Translations under genes and position numbers: made by a program
Shown: one piece after another, positions 1 to 10,095 of the stretch
Layout: each line of letters begins with the position of its first letter
Numbering within the stretch: position 1 is the stretch's first letter
The notes under the pieces: model-generated
What the model saw: only the letters and a program-made list of their open reading frames with translations
What the model was told of the DNA's origin: nothing
Databases searched by the model: none
NCBI RefSeq assembly: GCF_008364555.1
Contig: NZ_VTUC01000004.1
Coordinates: 224,724 to 288,723, forward strand
Length of the DNA: 64,000 bases
Source of the DNA: Enterobacter vonholyi
GTDB lineage: Bacteria > Pseudomonadota > Gammaproteobacteria > Enterobacterales > Enterobacteriaceae
Direction: 5' to 3'

Positions 1-8
1 ATTGTCAT
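1..8 (-). CDS. yoaB: YoaB (RidA family), first codons only
   Basis: Read on the minus strand, positions 8 to 1 give ATG ACA AT, matching the Met-Thr-Ile start of E. coli YoaB, a RidA/YjgF-family protein. An AGGAA ribosome-binding site lies just upstream (about 16-20). In E. coli yoaB is divergent from yoaA, as here, which supports the call. Only the first two and a half codons are inside the window, so the protein itself cannot be assessed. Confidence 0.6.
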
Positions 9-141
9 AAACGTTTCCTCGTTATTTTTCGTCGTCAGGCGGCAAGACTGCCATATTGTTCTCGTGTCGTCACTATTTGGGGTGGCACAGGAGAGGATGG
101 GCTGACATAATCCCTGTGCAAAAATACAGTGAGAGAGCACC

Positions 142-2052
142 GTGGCAGACGATTTTTCCCCTGAAGGTCAATTAGCGCAGGCTATTCCCGGCTTCAAACC
201 CCGTGAACCTCAGCGCCAGATGGCGCACGCCGTTGCACGCGCCATCGATAAGGCTCAGCCGCTGGTGGTCGAAGCGGGTACCGGCACGGGTAAAACCTAT
301 GCTTACCTTGCGCCAGCGCTGCGGGCGAAAAAAAAGGTGATTATCTCGACCGGTTCGAAAGCGCTGCAGGATCAGCTCTACAGCCGCGATTTGCCCACGG
401 TGGCCAAGGCGCTGAAATACAAAGGCCGTCTGGCCCTGCTGAAGGGGCGATCCAACTATCTCTGCCTGGAACGCCTTGAGCAGCAGGCGCTGGCGGGCGG
501 CGACTTGCCGGTGCAAACCCTCAGCGACGTCATTATCCTTCGCGCCTGGGCGAACCAGACGGAAGAGGGCGATATCAGCACCTGCGCGAGCGTGCCGGAA
601 GACTCACCTGCCTGGCCGCTGGTGACCAGCACTAACGACAACTGCCTCGGCAGCGACTGTCCGCTGTATAAAGACTGCTTTGTAGTGAAAGCGCGCAAAA
701 CGGCGATGGATGCGGATGTGGTGGTGGTGAACCACCATCTGTTCCTCGCGGATATGGTGGTAAAGGACAGCGGCTTTGGTGAGCTGATTCCGGAGGCGGA
801 CGTGATGATCTTCGACGAAGCCCACCAGCTGCCGGATATCGCCAGCCAGTATTTCGGCCAGTCGCTCTCCAGCCGCCAGCTGCAGGATCTGGCGAAAGAT
901 TTCACCATCGCTTACCGGACCGAACTCAAAGATACCCAGCAGCTGCAGAAGTGCGCCGACCGCCTGGCGCAGAGCGCGCAGGATTTCCGTTTACAGCTCG
1001 GCGAGCCGGGCTATCGCGGCAACCTGCGCGAGCTGCTGGCGGACAAAAATATCCAGCGCGCGCTGCTGCTGCTCGATGACGCCCTTGAACTCTGCTACGA
1101 CGTGGCGAAACTGTCGCTTGGTCGTTCCGCCCTGCTGGACGCGGCCTTTGAGCGCGCCACGCTGTATCGCGGGCGGCTCAAACGGCTTAAAGAGATCAAT
1201 CAGCCGGGGTACAGCTACTGGTACGAATGCACTTCGCGGCATTTCACGCTGGCGCTCACGCCGCTGACGGTGGCGGATAAATTTAAAGAGGTGATGGCGC
1301 AAAAGCCGGGAAGCTGGATCTTCACCTCGGCAACCCTGTCGGTGAATGACGATCTGCATCACTTCACGGAACGTCTGGGCATCGAGCAGGCGGAATCCTT
1401 GCTCCTGCCCAGCCCGTTCGATTACGAGAAGCAGGCGCTGCTCTGCGTTCCCCGCAATCTGCCGCTGCCGAACCAGCCGGGTGCGGCACGCCATCTGGCC
1501 GCGATGTTAAAACCGATGATCGAGGCCAACAACGGCCGCTGTTTTATGCTCTGCACCTCTCACGCTATGATGCGCGACCTCGCCGAGCAGTTCCGCGCCA
1601 CCATGACGCTGCCGGTGCTGCTGCAGGGCGAAACCAGCAAAGGCCAGCTGCTCCAGCAGTTTGTCAGCGCCGGAAATGCCCTGCTGGTAGCCACCAGCAG
1701 CTTCTGGGAAGGGGTGGACGTGCGCGGCGATACGCTCTCGCTGGTTATCATTGATAAGCTTCCGTTTACCTCCCCGGACGATCCGCTGCTCAAGGCGAGG
1801 ATGGAGGACTGCCGTCTGCGCGGGGGAGATCCGTTTGACGAGGTTCAGCTGCCGGATGCGGTCATTACCCTTAAGCAAGGGGTAGGGCGATTAATCCGCG
1901 ACGTTACCGATCGCGGCGTGCTGGTCATCTGCGATAACCGACTGGTGATGCGCCCTTACGGAGCAACCTTCCTTGCAAGCCTGCCGCCCGCGCCGCGGAC
2001 GCGGGACATAAAACGCGCGGTGCGTTTCCTGGCAAACCCAACGGCGGAGTAA
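142..2052 (+). CDS. yoaA: ATP-dependent DNA helicase YoaA (DinG/XPD-like)
   Basis: This is a 636-residue superfamily 2 helicase of the XPD/DinG group. It starts with GTG after a purine-rich GAGAG site. Walker A is AGTGTGKT at residues 45-52 and the DEAH box lies in MIFDEAHQLPD. Between them, cysteines in SNYLC, STC, NDNCLGSDC and YKDC fit the iron-sulfur cluster ligands of this family. The C-terminal helicase motif VGRLIRD is present. In E. coli YoaA pairs with the HolC (chi) subunit of the polymerase III clamp loader and helps remove replication-blocking damage; that role is carried over from E. coli. It is divergent from yoaB and followed 66 bp later by tsaB. Length is as in E. coli, with no sign of damage. 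Confidence 0.95.
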   Translation: MADDFSPEGQLAQAIPGFKPREPQRQMAHAVARAIDKAQPLVVEAGTGTGKTYAYLAPALRAKKKVIISTGSKALQDQLYSRDLPTVAKALKYKGRLALLKGRSNYLCLERLEQQALAGGDLPVQTLSDVIILRAWANQTEEGDISTCASVPEDSPAWPLVTSTNDNCLGSDCPLYKDCFVVKARKTAMDADVVVVNHHLFLADMVVKDSGFGELIPEADVMIFDEAHQLPDIASQYFGQSLSSRQLQDLAKDFTIAYRTELKDTQQLQKCADRLAQSAQDFRLQLGEPGYRGNLRELLADKNIQRALLLLDDALELCYDVAKLSLGRSALLDAAFERATLYRGRLKRLKEINQPGYSYWYECTSRHFTLALTPLTVADKFKEVMAQKPGSWIFTSATLSVNDDLHHFTERLGIEQAESLLLPSPFDYEKQALLCVPRNLPLPNQPGAARHLAAMLKPMIEANNGRCFMLCTSHAMMRDLAEQFRATMTLPVLLQGETSKGQLLQQFVSAGNALLVATSSFWEGVDVRGDTLSLVIIDKLPFTSPDDPLLKARMEDCRLRGGDPFDEVQLPDAVITLKQGVGRLIRDVTDRGVLVICDNRLVMRPYGATFLASLPPAPRTRDIKRAVRFLANPTAE

Positions 2053-2118
2053 TTTACCCCGGAGTATGCTAAGATGCGCGCCATTTTGTGACTGACCCTT
2101 GCGAGAGCGCGACGACTG

Positions 2119-2814
2119 ATGCGAATTCTGGCTATTGATACCGCGACAGAGGCTTGCTCTGTCGCTCTGTTGAACGACGGTGCTGTTTCTGCTCATTTCG
2201 AAGAGTGCCCCCGGGAACACACCCAACGCATTCTGCCCCTGGTAAAAGCCATTTTAACCCAGGGCAACACCTCCTTAACCGACCTCGACGCGCTGGCCTT
2301 TGGCCGCGGCCCCGGCAGCTTTACGGGCGTACGTATCGGGATTGGCATTGCGCAGGGCCTGGCGCTGGGCGCCGAACTGCCGATGATCGGCGTCTCTACC
2401 CTCGCCACCATGGCGCAGGGCGCATGGCGCATGACCGGGGCAACGCGCGTTCTGGCCGCGATTGATGCCCGCATGGGCGAAGTTTACTGGGCCGAATACA
2501 CCCGCGACGAGCAGGGCGTGTGGCACGGTGAAGAGACTGAAGCCGTGCTTAAGCCGGAAGCGGTCACTGAAAGACTGCAACAGCTTTCAGGCGAGTGGGC
2601 GACCGTCGGCACCGGCTGGCCGGCGTGGCCAGACATGGCGAACGACACCGGGTTGACGCTGGTGGACGGCAACATGCTGCTGCCTGCTGCGGAAGATATG
2701 CTTCCGATTGCCTGCCAGCTGCTCGCAGCAGGCAAAACCGTGGCCGTTGAACACGCGGAGCCGGTTTATTTGCGAAACACCGTTGCGTGGAAGAAACTTC
2801 CGGGCCGCGAGTGA
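2119..2814 (+). CDS. tsaB: tRNA N6-threonylcarbamoyladenosine (t6A) biosynthesis protein TsaB
   Basis: This 231-residue protein is TsaB (YeaZ), an ASKHA-fold paralogue of TsaD. It forms the TsaB-TsaD-TsaE complex that places threonylcarbamoyl on A37 of ANN-decoding tRNAs in the cytoplasm. The start [17 protein letters not shown] and the loop [13 protein letters not shown] (about residues 62-74) are family signatures. The protein lacks the metal-binding histidines of TsaD, as expected for a structural partner. It lies between yoaA and yeaY as in E. coli. An AT-rich stretch with a TATGCT hexamer near 2063 may be its promoter, but I see no convincing -35. Confidence 0.95.
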   Translation: MRILAIDTATEACSVALLNDGAVSAHFEECPREHTQRILPLVKAILTQGNTSLTDLDALAFGRGPGSFTGVRIGIGIAQGLALGAELPMIGVSTLATMAQGAWRMTGATRVLAAIDARMGEVYWAEYTRDEQGVWHGEETEAVLKPEAVTERLQQLSGEWATVGTGWPAWPDMANDTGLTLVDGNMLLPAAEDMLPIACQLLAAGKTVAVEHAEPVYLRNTVAWKKLPGRE

Positions 2815-2851
2815 ATCTCAGTAACAGGAACTGAGAAAAAGGAGTCGCATC

Positions 2852-3433
2852 ATGGCGGTCCAGACTAAAGTAGTACGCCTTATTATGGCAGGCGCAGTTG
2901 CCATAGCACTGAGCGGATGCGTTTCCGTTCCTGATGCGATTAAGGGCACCAGCCCGACGCCACAGCAGGATCTGGTTCGGGTGATGAATGCCCCTGAGCT
3001 GTACGTCGGCCAGGAAGCGCGCTTTGGCGGTAAGGTGATAGACGTACAAAACCAGCAGGGGAAAACCCGCCTCGAGATCGCAACCGTTCCGCTGGACAGC
3101 GGCGCGCGGCCTGTACTGGGTGAGGCCTCTCGCGGGCGTATCTACGCGGACGTGAGTGGTTTCCTCGATCCTGTCGATTTTCGCGGACAACTGGTCACCG
3201 TCGTCGGGCCGATTACCGGCGCCGTGCAGGGTAAAATCGGCAGCACGCCGTATAAATTTATGACCATGCAGGTCAACGGGTATAAGCGCTGGCGGTTAGC
3301 ACAGCAGGTGATCATGCCGCCTCAGCCGATCGATCCGTGGATGTGGGGTCCGCATCCTTATCGTTACGGCTACCCGGGCTGGGGTTGGTATAACCCGGGA
3401 CCTGCACAGGTACAGACGATCGTTACTGAGTAA
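2852..3433 (+). CDS. yeaY: Slp-family outer membrane lipoprotein YeaY
   Basis: This 193-residue protein begins with a positively charged, hydrophobic leader ending in LSGC, a lipobox with the modified cysteine at residue 22. The rest matches the Slp family (Slp, YeaY): [21 protein letters not shown] and a C-terminal proline/glycine/tyrosine-rich tail. Slp proteins are lipoproteins tied to starvation and stationary-phase or acid stress; the exact role of YeaY is not known. AAGGAG lies just before the ATG. It follows tsaB by 37 bp and may be cotranscribed with it. A strong terminator follows, so it ends this transcription unit. In E. coli yeaY is transcribed by sigma-E; I did not identify such a promoter. 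Confidence 0.93.
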   Translation: MAVQTKVVRLIMAGAVAIALSGCVSVPDAIKGTSPTPQQDLVRVMNAPELYVGQEARFGGKVIDVQNQQGKTRLEIATVPLDSGARPVLGEASRGRIYADVSGFLDPVDFRGQLVTVVGPITGAVQGKIGSTPYKFMTMQVNGYKRWRLAQQVIMPPQPIDPWMWGPHPYRYGYPGWGWYNPGPAQVQTIVTE

Positions 3434-3453
3434 CTTACTGTTATTGCTAGAAA

Positions 3454-3488
3454 AGAGACAGCGGCTCAGCCGCTGTCTCTGTTTTTTT
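3454..3488 (+). terminator. Rho-independent terminator after yeaY
   Basis: A 12-bp perfect stem (3454-3465 with 3469-3480) closes a TCA loop and is followed at once by seven T residues. It separates the tsaB-yeaY unit from fadD. Confidence 0.9.
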
Positions 3489-3548
3489 ACGGATAAAACG
3501 AAAAAAAAGAGTGACGCGCTTCGCAACCTTAAATCTGAACAATTAATA

Positions 3549-3565
3549 AACTGGTACGCTGAGTT
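3549..3565. promoter_or_regulatory. FadR operator of fadD
   Basis: The 17-mer AACTGGTACGCTGAGTT closely resembles the fadD operators described in E. coli and carries the CTGGT half-site of the FadR consensus. It lies 72 bp before the fadD start, inside the AT-rich promoter region. Long-chain acyl-CoA would release FadR and induce the gene. A -10-like TTAATATAATG at 3564-3574 directly abuts the site, consistent with repression by occlusion. Confidence 0.75.
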
Positions 3566-3636
3566 AATATAATGTTAACAAACTGTTTATTATCGGGGTT
3601 GTGATGACGACGAACACTCATTTCAGAGGTGATGCA

Positions 3637-5322
3637 TTGAAGAAGGTTTGGCTTAACCGTTATCCCGCAGATGTTCCTGCTGAGATCAATCCTGACCGTT
3701 ATCAATCCCTGGTGGAATTATTTGAGCACTCGGTAAGGCGCTACGCGGACCAGCCCGCATTCGTGAATATGGGCGAGGTCATGACGTTCCGTAAGCTTGA
3801 AGAGCGTAGCCGGGCGTTTGCGGCGTATCTTCAGGAAGGGCTGGGGCTGCAAAAAGGGGACCGCGTCGCGCTGATGATGCCAAACCTGCTGCAATACCCG
3901 GTGGCGTTGTTCGGTATCCTGCGAGCCGGGATGATTGTCGTCAACGTCAACCCGCTGTACACCCCGCGCGAGCTTGAGCATCAGCTGAACGACAGCGGCG
4001 CGGTTGCGATTGTCATTGTGTCTAACTTTGCCCATACGCTGGAAAAAGTGGTCGACAAAACCCAGGTGAAACACGTCATCCTGACGCGCATGGGTGACCA
4101 GCTCTCTACCGCCAAAGGCACGCTGGTTAACTTTGTCGTCAAATACGTCAAGCGTCTGGTGCCAAAATACCACCTGCCGGACGCTATCTCCTTCCGCAGG
4201 GCGCTGCATGCGGGCTATCGTATGCAGTACGTCAAGCCGGAAGTGGTCTCAGAAGATCTCGCCTTCCTGCAGTATACCGGTGGCACCACCGGCGTGGCGA
4301 AAGGCGCTATGTTGACCCACCGCAACATGCTGGCGAACCTTGAGCAGGTCAACGCAACCTACGGGCCGCTGCTGCATCCAGGCAAAGAGCTGGTCATTAC
4401 GGCGCTGCCGCTGTACCACATTTTCGCACTGACCATGAACTGCCTGCTGTTTATTGAGCTGGGCGGTCAAAACGTGCTGATCACCAACCCGCGCGATATT
4501 CCAGGGCTGGTGAAAGAGCTGGCGAAATACCCGTTCACCGCCATGACCGGGGTAAATACTCTGTTCAACGCGCTGCTTAATAACAAAGAGTTCCAGCAGC
4601 TGGATTTTTCCACGCTGCACCTCTCTGCGGGCGGCGGCATGCCGGTCCAGCAGGCGGTTGCCGAGCGCTGGGTGAAGCTCACCGGTCAGTATCTGCTGGA
4701 GGGCTATGGCCTGACGGAATGCGCGCCGCTGGTCAGCGTTAACCCGCATGATATCGACTATCACAGCGGAAGCATTGGTCTGCCCGTTCCTTCCACTGAA
4801 GCGAAACTGGTCGATGATAACGATAATGAAGTTGCGCCGGGTGAGCCGGGTGAGCTGTGCGTCAAAGGTCCGCAGGTGATGCTGGGCTACTGGCAGCGTC
4901 CCGACGCGACCGACGAAATCATCAAAGACGGCTGGCTGCATACCGGTGACATCGCGGTGATGGATGAGGAAGGCTTCCTGCGTATTGTCGATCGCAAGAA
5001 AGATATGATTCTGGTCTCCGGCTTCAACGTCTATCCGAATGAGATCGAAGACGTGGTTATGCAGCACAGCGGCGTACTCGAAGTGGCAGCGGTCGGCGTG
5101 CCTTCCGGCAGCAGTGGTGAAGCGGTGAAGATATTTGTGGTCAAGAAAGATCCTTCTCTCACCGAGGAAGCGCTGATAACGTTTTGTCGTCGTCAGCTGA
5201 CGGGCTATAAAGTGCCGAAGCTGGTGGAATTCCGCGACGAGCTGCCGAAATCCAACGTCGGGAAGATATTACGACGAGAATTACGTGACGAAGCCCGTGC
5301 CAAAGTAGACAATAAGGCCTGA
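3637..5322 (+). CDS. fadD: Long-chain fatty acid-CoA ligase FadD
   Basis: FadD activates exogenous long-chain fatty acids to acyl-CoA at the inner face of the inner membrane, coupling uptake through FadL to beta-oxidation. The AMP-binding signature [12 protein letters not shown] lies near residues 213-224, and the fatty-acid motif includes GWLHTGDIA and [22 protein letters not shown] chose the TTG at 3637, preceded by AGAGGTG, because this gives 561 residues starting [14 protein letters not shown], the length and start of E. coli FadD, which also uses UUG. A GTG at 3601 would add 12 residues with no family support. It is regulated by the FadR site upstream; fadR itself is in this window at 12591. 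Confidence 0.97.
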   Translation: MKKVWLNRYPADVPAEINPDRYQSLVELFEHSVRRYADQPAFVNMGEVMTFRKLEERSRAFAAYLQEGLGLQKGDRVALMMPNLLQYPVALFGILRAGMIVVNVNPLYTPRELEHQLNDSGAVAIVIVSNFAHTLEKVVDKTQVKHVILTRMGDQLSTAKGTLVNFVVKYVKRLVPKYHLPDAISFRRALHAGYRMQYVKPEVVSEDLAFLQYTGGTTGVAKGAMLTHRNMLANLEQVNATYGPLLHPGKELVITALPLYHIFALTMNCLLFIELGGQNVLITNPRDIPGLVKELAKYPFTAMTGVNTLFNALLNNKEFQQLDFSTLHLSAGGGMPVQQAVAERWVKLTGQYLLEGYGLTECAPLVSVNPHDIDYHSGSIGLPVPSTEAKLVDDNDNEVAPGEPGELCVKGPQVMLGYWQRPDATDEIIKDGWLHTGDIAVMDEEGFLRIVDRKKDMILVSGFNVYPNEIEDVVMQHSGVLEVAAVGVPSGSSGEAVKIFVVKKDPSLTEEALITFCRRQLTGYKVPKLVEFRDELPKSNVGKILRRELRDEARAKVDNKA

Positions 5323-5342
5323 GCTTCACGTTAATCGTCCAG

Positions 5343-5366
5343 ACGCCGGTTAAGCCGGCGTTTTTT
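5343..5366 (+). promoter_or_regulatory. Hairpin plus U-tract in the rnd leader (also a possible fadD terminator)
   Basis: A 7-bp stem (5343-5349 with 5355-5361) is followed by a six-T run (5361-5366) and lies 28 bp before the rnd start codon. It looks like a terminator for fadD. In E. coli a stem-loop followed by a uridine tract in the rnd 5' leader is required for efficient translation of the UUG-initiated mRNA, and this arrangement is conserved here. The same element could serve both roles. Confidence 0.7.
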
Positions 5367-5393
5367 ATGGGCGCAAACAAAAGAGAATCCGAT

Positions 5394-6521
5394 TTGAATT
5401 ACCAGATGATCACGACCAACGACGAGCTGGCTTCGCTGTGCGAAGTGACGCGCGACTTTCCTGCCATTGCCCTGGATACCGAGTTTGTCCGTACCCGAAC
5501 CTATTATCCGCAGCTGGGTTTGATTCAGATGTACGACGGTAAACACGTGTCGCTGATCGACCCTCTCGGCATTACCGACTGGACGCCGATGCGCGATCTG
5601 CTGCTCGATACCGCCGTGACGAAATACCTGCACGCGGGCAGTGAAGATCTGGAAGTCTTTCTGAACACCTTTGGCATCATGCCTCAGCCGCTGATTGATA
5701 CGCAGATCCTCGCGGCGTTCAGCGGTCGTCCGCTGTCGTGGGGTTTTGCCGCCATGGTGGAGGAGTATACGGGCCTGACGCTGGATAAGAGTGAATCCCG
5801 CACCGACTGGCTGGCGCGTCCGCTAACCGCACGCCAGCTGGAATATGCGGTGGCAGACGTGTTTTACCTGCTGCCGATCGCCGGACAGCTGATGAAAGAG
5901 GCGGAAGCCTCCGGATGGCTCGCTGCTGCGCTGGACGAGTGCCGAATGACCCAGCAGCGCCGTCAGGAAGTGGTGGATCCGAAAGAGGCCTGGCGCGACA
6001 TCAGCAACGCCTGGCAGCTGCGAACGCGTCAGCTGGCATGCCTGCAGTTGCTGGCAGACTGGCGCTTGCGTAAAGCACGCGAGCGCGACCTGGCCGTTAA
6101 CTTTGTGGTTCGCGAAGAGCATCTCTGGGCGGTGGCGCGCTATATGCCGGGCAGCCTCGGCGAGCTTGACAGCATTGGGCTTTCAGGCAGCGAGATCCGT
6201 TTCCACGGTAAAACCCTGCTGGCGCTGGTCGCAAAAGCGCAGGAGCTGCCGGAAGATGCGCTGCCGGAACCGCTGCTGAACCTGATGGACATGCCGGGCT
6301 ATCGCAAGGCTTTCAAGGACATCAAAGCGCTGGTGCAGGCAGTTGCAACCGAAAGCAAACTGAGCGCGGAACTGCTCGCCTCACGTCGTCAGATTAACCA
6401 GCTGCTGAACTGGCACTGGAAGTTGAAGCCGCAGAATGGCGTGCCGGAAATGATGGCGGGATGGCGCGGGGAATTGATGGCCGATCGCCTGAATACGCTG
6501 CTGGAAGGCTATCCTCGATAA
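5394..6521 (+). CDS. rnd: Ribonuclease D
   Basis: RNase D is a 3'-5' exoribonuclease that trims tRNA precursors and other structured RNAs. The DEDD motif I is ALDTEFVRT near residues 25-33, motif II lies around HAGSEDLEVF, and motif III is the YAVADVFYLLPI stretch. HRDC-type RNA-binding domains occupy the C-terminal half (LRTRQLACLQLLADWR and following). I chose the TTG at 5394, which gives MNYQMITT and 375 residues, the E. coli length; E. coli rnd is also known to start at UUG. An upstream ATG at 5367 in the same frame abuts the U-tract, lacks a ribosome-binding site and would add nine unsupported residues. It converges on minE. Confidence 0.95.
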   Translation: MNYQMITTNDELASLCEVTRDFPAIALDTEFVRTRTYYPQLGLIQMYDGKHVSLIDPLGITDWTPMRDLLLDTAVTKYLHAGSEDLEVFLNTFGIMPQPLIDTQILAAFSGRPLSWGFAAMVEEYTGLTLDKSESRTDWLARPLTARQLEYAVADVFYLLPIAGQLMKEAEASGWLAAALDECRMTQQRRQEVVDPKEAWRDISNAWQLRTRQLACLQLLADWRLRKARERDLAVNFVVREEHLWAVARYMPGSLGELDSIGLSGSEIRFHGKTLLALVAKAQELPEDALPEPLLNLMDMPGYRKAFKDIKALVQAVATESKLSAELLASRRQINQLLNWHWKLKPQNGVPEMMAGWRGELMADRLNTLLEGYPR

Positions 6522-6552
6522 AAAATATGCCGGGTGATAAACCCGGCATATT
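6520..6552 (-). terminator. Terminator of the minCDE operon
   Basis: A 12-bp stem (6524-6535 with 6541-6552) with a GATAA loop is followed, on the minus strand, by a U-run (complement of the A-run at 6520-6525). On the plus strand no T-run follows, so it serves minCDE rather than rnd. Confidence 0.8.
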
Positions 6553-6553
6553 C

Positions 6554-6579
6554 CCCCGGTGGCGCTGCGCTTACCGGGG
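6554..6579. repeat. REP-like palindrome
   Basis: CCCCGGT (6554-6560) and ACCGGGG (6573-6579) flank a GGCGCTGCGC core, the pattern of enterobacterial REP units. It lies in the convergent rnd/minE junction, beside the minCDE terminator. Confidence 0.6.
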
Positions 6580-6595
6580 CTATGAAATCACAAAC

Positions 6596-6865
6596 CTACG
6601 GACGCGACTCTTCCGCTTCCGGGAGCGTCACGTTCAGCTCCAGAATCGAAATATCCCCGTCTTTTTGTTCCAGCTGTACCGTCACCATCTCCGGGTCAAT
6701 CTGCACGTACTTACAGATCACTTCCAGGATGTCCTTGCGCAGCTGCGGCAGGTAGTGAGGCTCGGCGTCGCTACGACGACGCTCCGCAACGATAATTTGC
6801 AGACGTTCTTTTGCGATGTTGGCGGTGTTCTTTTTCCGCGAGAGAAAAAAGTCCAGTAATGCCAT
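6596..6865 (-). CDS. minE: Cell division topological specificity factor MinE
   Basis: This 89-residue protein is MinE, which binds membrane-bound MinD, stimulates its ATPase and drives pole-to-pole oscillation so that MinC blocks Z-ring assembly away from midcell. The N-terminal [22 protein letters not shown] includes the membrane- and MinD-contact helix, and the C-terminal half ([28 protein letters not shown]) is the dimerisation domain. A strong GGAGG precedes the ATG. It is the last gene of minC-minD-minE, three bases after minD, and is followed by a terminator. Confidence 0.98.
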   Translation of the reverse strand: MALLDFFLSRKKNTANIAKERLQIIVAERRRSDAEPHYLPQLRKDILEVICKYVQIDPEMVTVQLEQKDGDISILELNVTLPEAEESRP

Positions 6866-6868
6866 AAC

Positions 6869-7681
6869 TTATCCTCCGAACAGGCGTTTGAGGAAACCTT
6901 TCTTCTCTTCTTCAATGAAGCGGAAAGGACGTTCTTCTCCCAGCAGACGGTCAACGGTATCGGCGTAAGCTTTACCTGCATCTGCCATTGTATCAAGGAT
7001 CACTGGCTCGCCCTGGTTAGAGGCGCGTAACACGGACTGATCTTCCGGGATAACGCCGACCAGCTTAATGCGCAGGATCTCAAGCACGTCTTCCATGCTC
7101 AGCATGTCACCTTTGTTCACGCGGCCCGGATTGTAGCGGGTGAGCAGCAGGTGTTCTTTAATCGGGTCTTCGCCATTTTCCGCACGACGGGATTTAGAGG
7201 CGAGGATCCCCAGAATGCGGTCTGAGTCACGCACGGATGAAACTTCAGGGTTGGTGGTGATGATCGCTTCATCAGCGAAGTAGAGCGCCATCAGGGCACC
7301 GGTTTCGATGCCGGCAGGGGAGTCGCAGACGATGAAGTCGAAATCCATTTTTTTCAGATCGTCGAGCACCTTTTCCACCCCTTCACGGGTCAGGGCGTCT
7401 TTGTCACGCGTCTGAGATGCCGGGAGAATGTAGAGGTTCTCGGTGCGCTTGTCTTTAATCATCGCCTGGTTCAGCGTGGCATCGCCCTGAATGACGTTCA
7501 CAAAGTCATACACGACGCGACGCTCACATCCCATGATGAGGTCGAGGTTACGCAGACCGATATCGAAGTCGATAACGATGGTTTTCTTTCCCTTCTGGGC
7601 CAAACCAGTAGCGATGGCCGCGCTGGAGGTGGTCTTGCCAACGCCTCCTTTACCCGAAGTAACAACAATAATGCGTGCCAT
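6869..7681 (-). CDS. minD: Septum site-determining ATPase MinD
   Basis: This 270-residue ParA/MinD-type ATPase has the deviant Walker A motif GKGGVGKTT at residues 10-18. Switch regions are visible as DFDIGLRNLD and CDSPAG. The C-terminal stretch EEEKKGFLKRLFGG is the amphipathic helix that inserts into the inner membrane when ATP is bound. MinD recruits MinC to the membrane and is displaced by MinE. An AAGGA site precedes its ATG. It lies between minC and minE. Confidence 0.98.
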   Translation of the reverse strand: MARIIVVTSGKGGVGKTTSSAAIATGLAQKGKKTIVIDFDIGLRNLDLIMGCERRVVYDFVNVIQGDATLNQAMIKDKRTENLYILPASQTRDKDALTREGVEKVLDDLKKMDFDFIVCDSPAGIETGALMALYFADEAIITTNPEVSSVRDSDRILGILASKSRRAENGEDPIKEHLLLTRYNPGRVNKGDMLSMEDVLEILRIKLVGVIPEDQSVLRASNQGEPVILDTMADAGKAYADTVDRLLGEERPFRFIEEEKKGFLKRLFGG

Positions 7682-7704
7682 AGAAATTCCTTGTTAAAAA
7701 GGGA

Positions 7705-8517
<813 letters not shown>

Positions 8518-8535
8518 TTAATTCAGAGTAAAAAC

Positions 8536-8811
8536 ATGTTTTGTGTGATCTACAGAAGTACAAGCCGTGACCAGACCTATCTTTATGTCGAAAAGAAAGA
8601 CGATTTTTCACGCGTGCCTGAAGAATTAATGAAGAACTTTGGCCGACCACAGCTGGCTATGCTGCTGCCGCTTGATGGTCGTAAGAAACTGATTAATGCC
8701 GATCTGGATAAAGTGAAAACGGCCTTAGCCGAGCAGGGCTATTATTTACAGCTTCCACCGCCACCCGAGAATTTATTAAAACAGCATCTTGAGGCGAACG
8801 GTAAAAAATAG
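8536..8811 (+). CDS. ycgL: YcgL domain protein
   Basis: This 91-residue protein starts [28 protein letters not shown] and belongs to the small, widely conserved YcgL family, whose function is unknown. The E. coli protein is annotated with a longer N-terminus, but no good upstream start is seen here, so I use the ATG at 8536. The ribosome-binding site is weak (CAGAG). The C-terminus has a proline run ([13 protein letters not shown]). It is divergent from minC and lies 47 bp before ycgM. Confidence 0.92.
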   Translation: MFCVIYRSTSRDQTYLYVEKKDDFSRVPEELMKNFGRPQLAMLLPLDGRKKLINADLDKVKTALAEQGYYLQLPPPPENLLKQHLEANGKK

Positions 8812-8858
8812 TCTCAACTGTTTTTGGGCACAACACATCAACCGTTTAGGGGTCGACC

Positions 8859-9518
8859 ATGTATCAACATCATAACTGGCAAGGTGCATTACTGGATTAT
8901 CCCGTCAGCAAAGTGGTTTGCGTAGGGAGCAACTATGCAAAACATATTCAGGAGATGGGCAGCGCGACGCCAGAAGAGCCGGTTCTGTTTATTAAGCCTG
9001 AAACGGCGCTTTGCGATATCCGCCAGCCGCTGGCGCTGCCGCAGGGGCTCGGCTCGGTGCATCACGAAGTGGAACTTGCCGTGCTGATTGGTGCAACGCT
9101 TCGCCAGGCCTCAGAAGAACATGTTCAGAAAGCGATTGCCGGATACGGCGTGGCGCTGGATCTGACCCTGCGTGACGTGCAGGGCAAAATGAAGAAAGCA
9201 GGGCAGCCGTGGGAAAAAGCCAAAGGGTTTGATAATTCCTGCCCGATCTCGGCGTTTGTGCCGGTGAGCGAATTTACAGGCGATCCGCAGGATACCCCGC
9301 TCAGCCTGAAGGTTAACGGCGAGATCCGCCAGCAGGGCACCACGGCAGACATGATCCATAAGATTGTGCCGCTGATCGCCTACATGAGCCGCTTCTTTAC
9401 CCTTAAACCAGGCGATGTGATCCTGACCGGCACGCCGGAAGGCGTTGGTCCGCTCGTGAGCGGAGATGAACTGGAGGTCGGTTTTAACGGCCTGTCGCTG
9501 AAAACCCGCGTGCTGTAA
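8859..9518 (+). CDS. ycgM: Fumarylacetoacetate hydrolase-family protein YcgM
   Basis: This 219-residue protein belongs to the FAH family of metal-dependent C-C hydrolases and decarboxylases. The metal-binding acidic cluster is visible in HHEVELAVL (about residues 68-76) and LDLTLRDVQ (about 99-107), with the typical VILTGTPEGVGP near the C-terminus. The family includes acylpyruvases and oxaloacetate tautomerase-like enzymes; the true substrate cannot be read from sequence. GGGG precedes the ATG. The neighbours ycgL and ycgN are as in E. coli. Confidence 0.92.
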   Translation: MYQHHNWQGALLDYPVSKVVCVGSNYAKHIQEMGSATPEEPVLFIKPETALCDIRQPLALPQGLGSVHHEVELAVLIGATLRQASEEHVQKAIAGYGVALDLTLRDVQGKMKKAGQPWEKAKGFDNSCPISAFVPVSEFTGDPQDTPLSLKVNGEIRQQGTTADMIHKIVPLIAYMSRFFTLKPGDVILTGTPEGVGPLVSGDELEVGFNGLSLKTRVL

Positions 9519-9525
9519 CCCCATC

Positions 9526-9548
9526 TTGCCGCCTGAAGAGGGCGGCAA
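9526..9548. other. Hairpin between ycgM and ycgN
   Basis: TTGCCGCC and GGCGGCAA form an 8-bp perfect stem around a 7-base loop just after the ycgM stop. There is no T-run, so it may stabilise the upstream mRNA or weakly terminate. Confidence 0.5.
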
Positions 9549-9599
9549 AACTTGCAACAACGTGCCAGACTCGTTATAAGGTGCGCTTTCTTTTGACGT

Positions 9600-10052
9600 G
9601 TGGACATCCTGATGAACGACATCCCTTTCTGGCAAAGCAAAACTCTCGACGACATGACTGACGCGGAATGGGAATCATTGTGCGACGGCTGCGGGCAGTG
9701 CTGCCTGCACAAGCTGATGGATGAAGATACGGATGAAATCTACTTCACCAACGTTGCCTGCAAGCAGCTAAACATTAAAACCTGCCAGTGCCGCAACTAT
9801 GAGCGCCGGTTTGAATTTGAGCCGGACTGCATAAAGTTAACCCGGGATAATCTGCCGACGTTTGAATGGCTGCCGCATACCTGCGCGTATCGCCTGCTGG
9901 CGGAAGGGAAAGGCCTGCCTGACTGGCATCCGCTACTGACCGGTTCAAAAGCGGCGATGCACGGCGAGCGTATCTCTGTGCGCCACATTGCGGTGAAAGA
10001 GTCCGAGGTTCGGGACTGGGAAGATCACATCATGAACCACCCGAGACGTTGA
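9600..10052 (+). CDS. ycgN: UPF0260 cysteine-cluster protein YcgN
   Basis: This protein of about 150 residues is YcgN, with the signature [19 protein letters not shown] and further cysteines in CKQ, TCQCRNY and PDC. The pattern is that of the CxxCxxCC zinc or iron-sulfur family (UPF0260), of unknown function. The start is uncertain: the GTG at 9600 gives 150 residues, the ATG at 9612 gives 146 and resembles the [12 protein letters not shown] region of E. coli YcgN. A good terminator follows. In E. coli K-12 other genes lie between ycgN and dsbB; here the two are adjacent and convergent. Confidence 0.9.
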   Translation: MDILMNDIPFWQSKTLDDMTDAEWESLCDGCGQCCLHKLMDEDTDEIYFTNVACKQLNIKTCQCRNYERRFEFEPDCIKLTRDNLPTFEWLPHTCAYRLLAEGKGLPDWHPLLTGSKAAMHGERISVRHIAVKESEVRDWEDHIMNHPRR

Positions 10053-10056
10053 GATT

Positions 10057-10083
10057 AAAAAACCCGCCGAAGCGGGTTTTTTA
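10057..10083 (+). terminator. Terminator after ycgN (bidirectional type)
   Basis: An A-run, the stem CCCGC/GCGGG around a CGAA loop, and a six-T run form a classic symmetric terminator right after the ycgN stop. Confidence 0.9.
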
Positions 10084-10095
10084 TTGTGCTTGTGC

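Noticed and set aside
3601..3636. Extended N-terminus of FadD from a GTG at 3601
   Set aside because: The extra 12 residues are not found in FadD, while TTG 3637 has an AGAGGTG site and gives the normal 561 residues.
6524..6552. Hairpin as terminator of rnd
   Set aside because: On the plus strand it is followed by a C-run, not T; the U-run lies on the minus strand and so serves minCDE.
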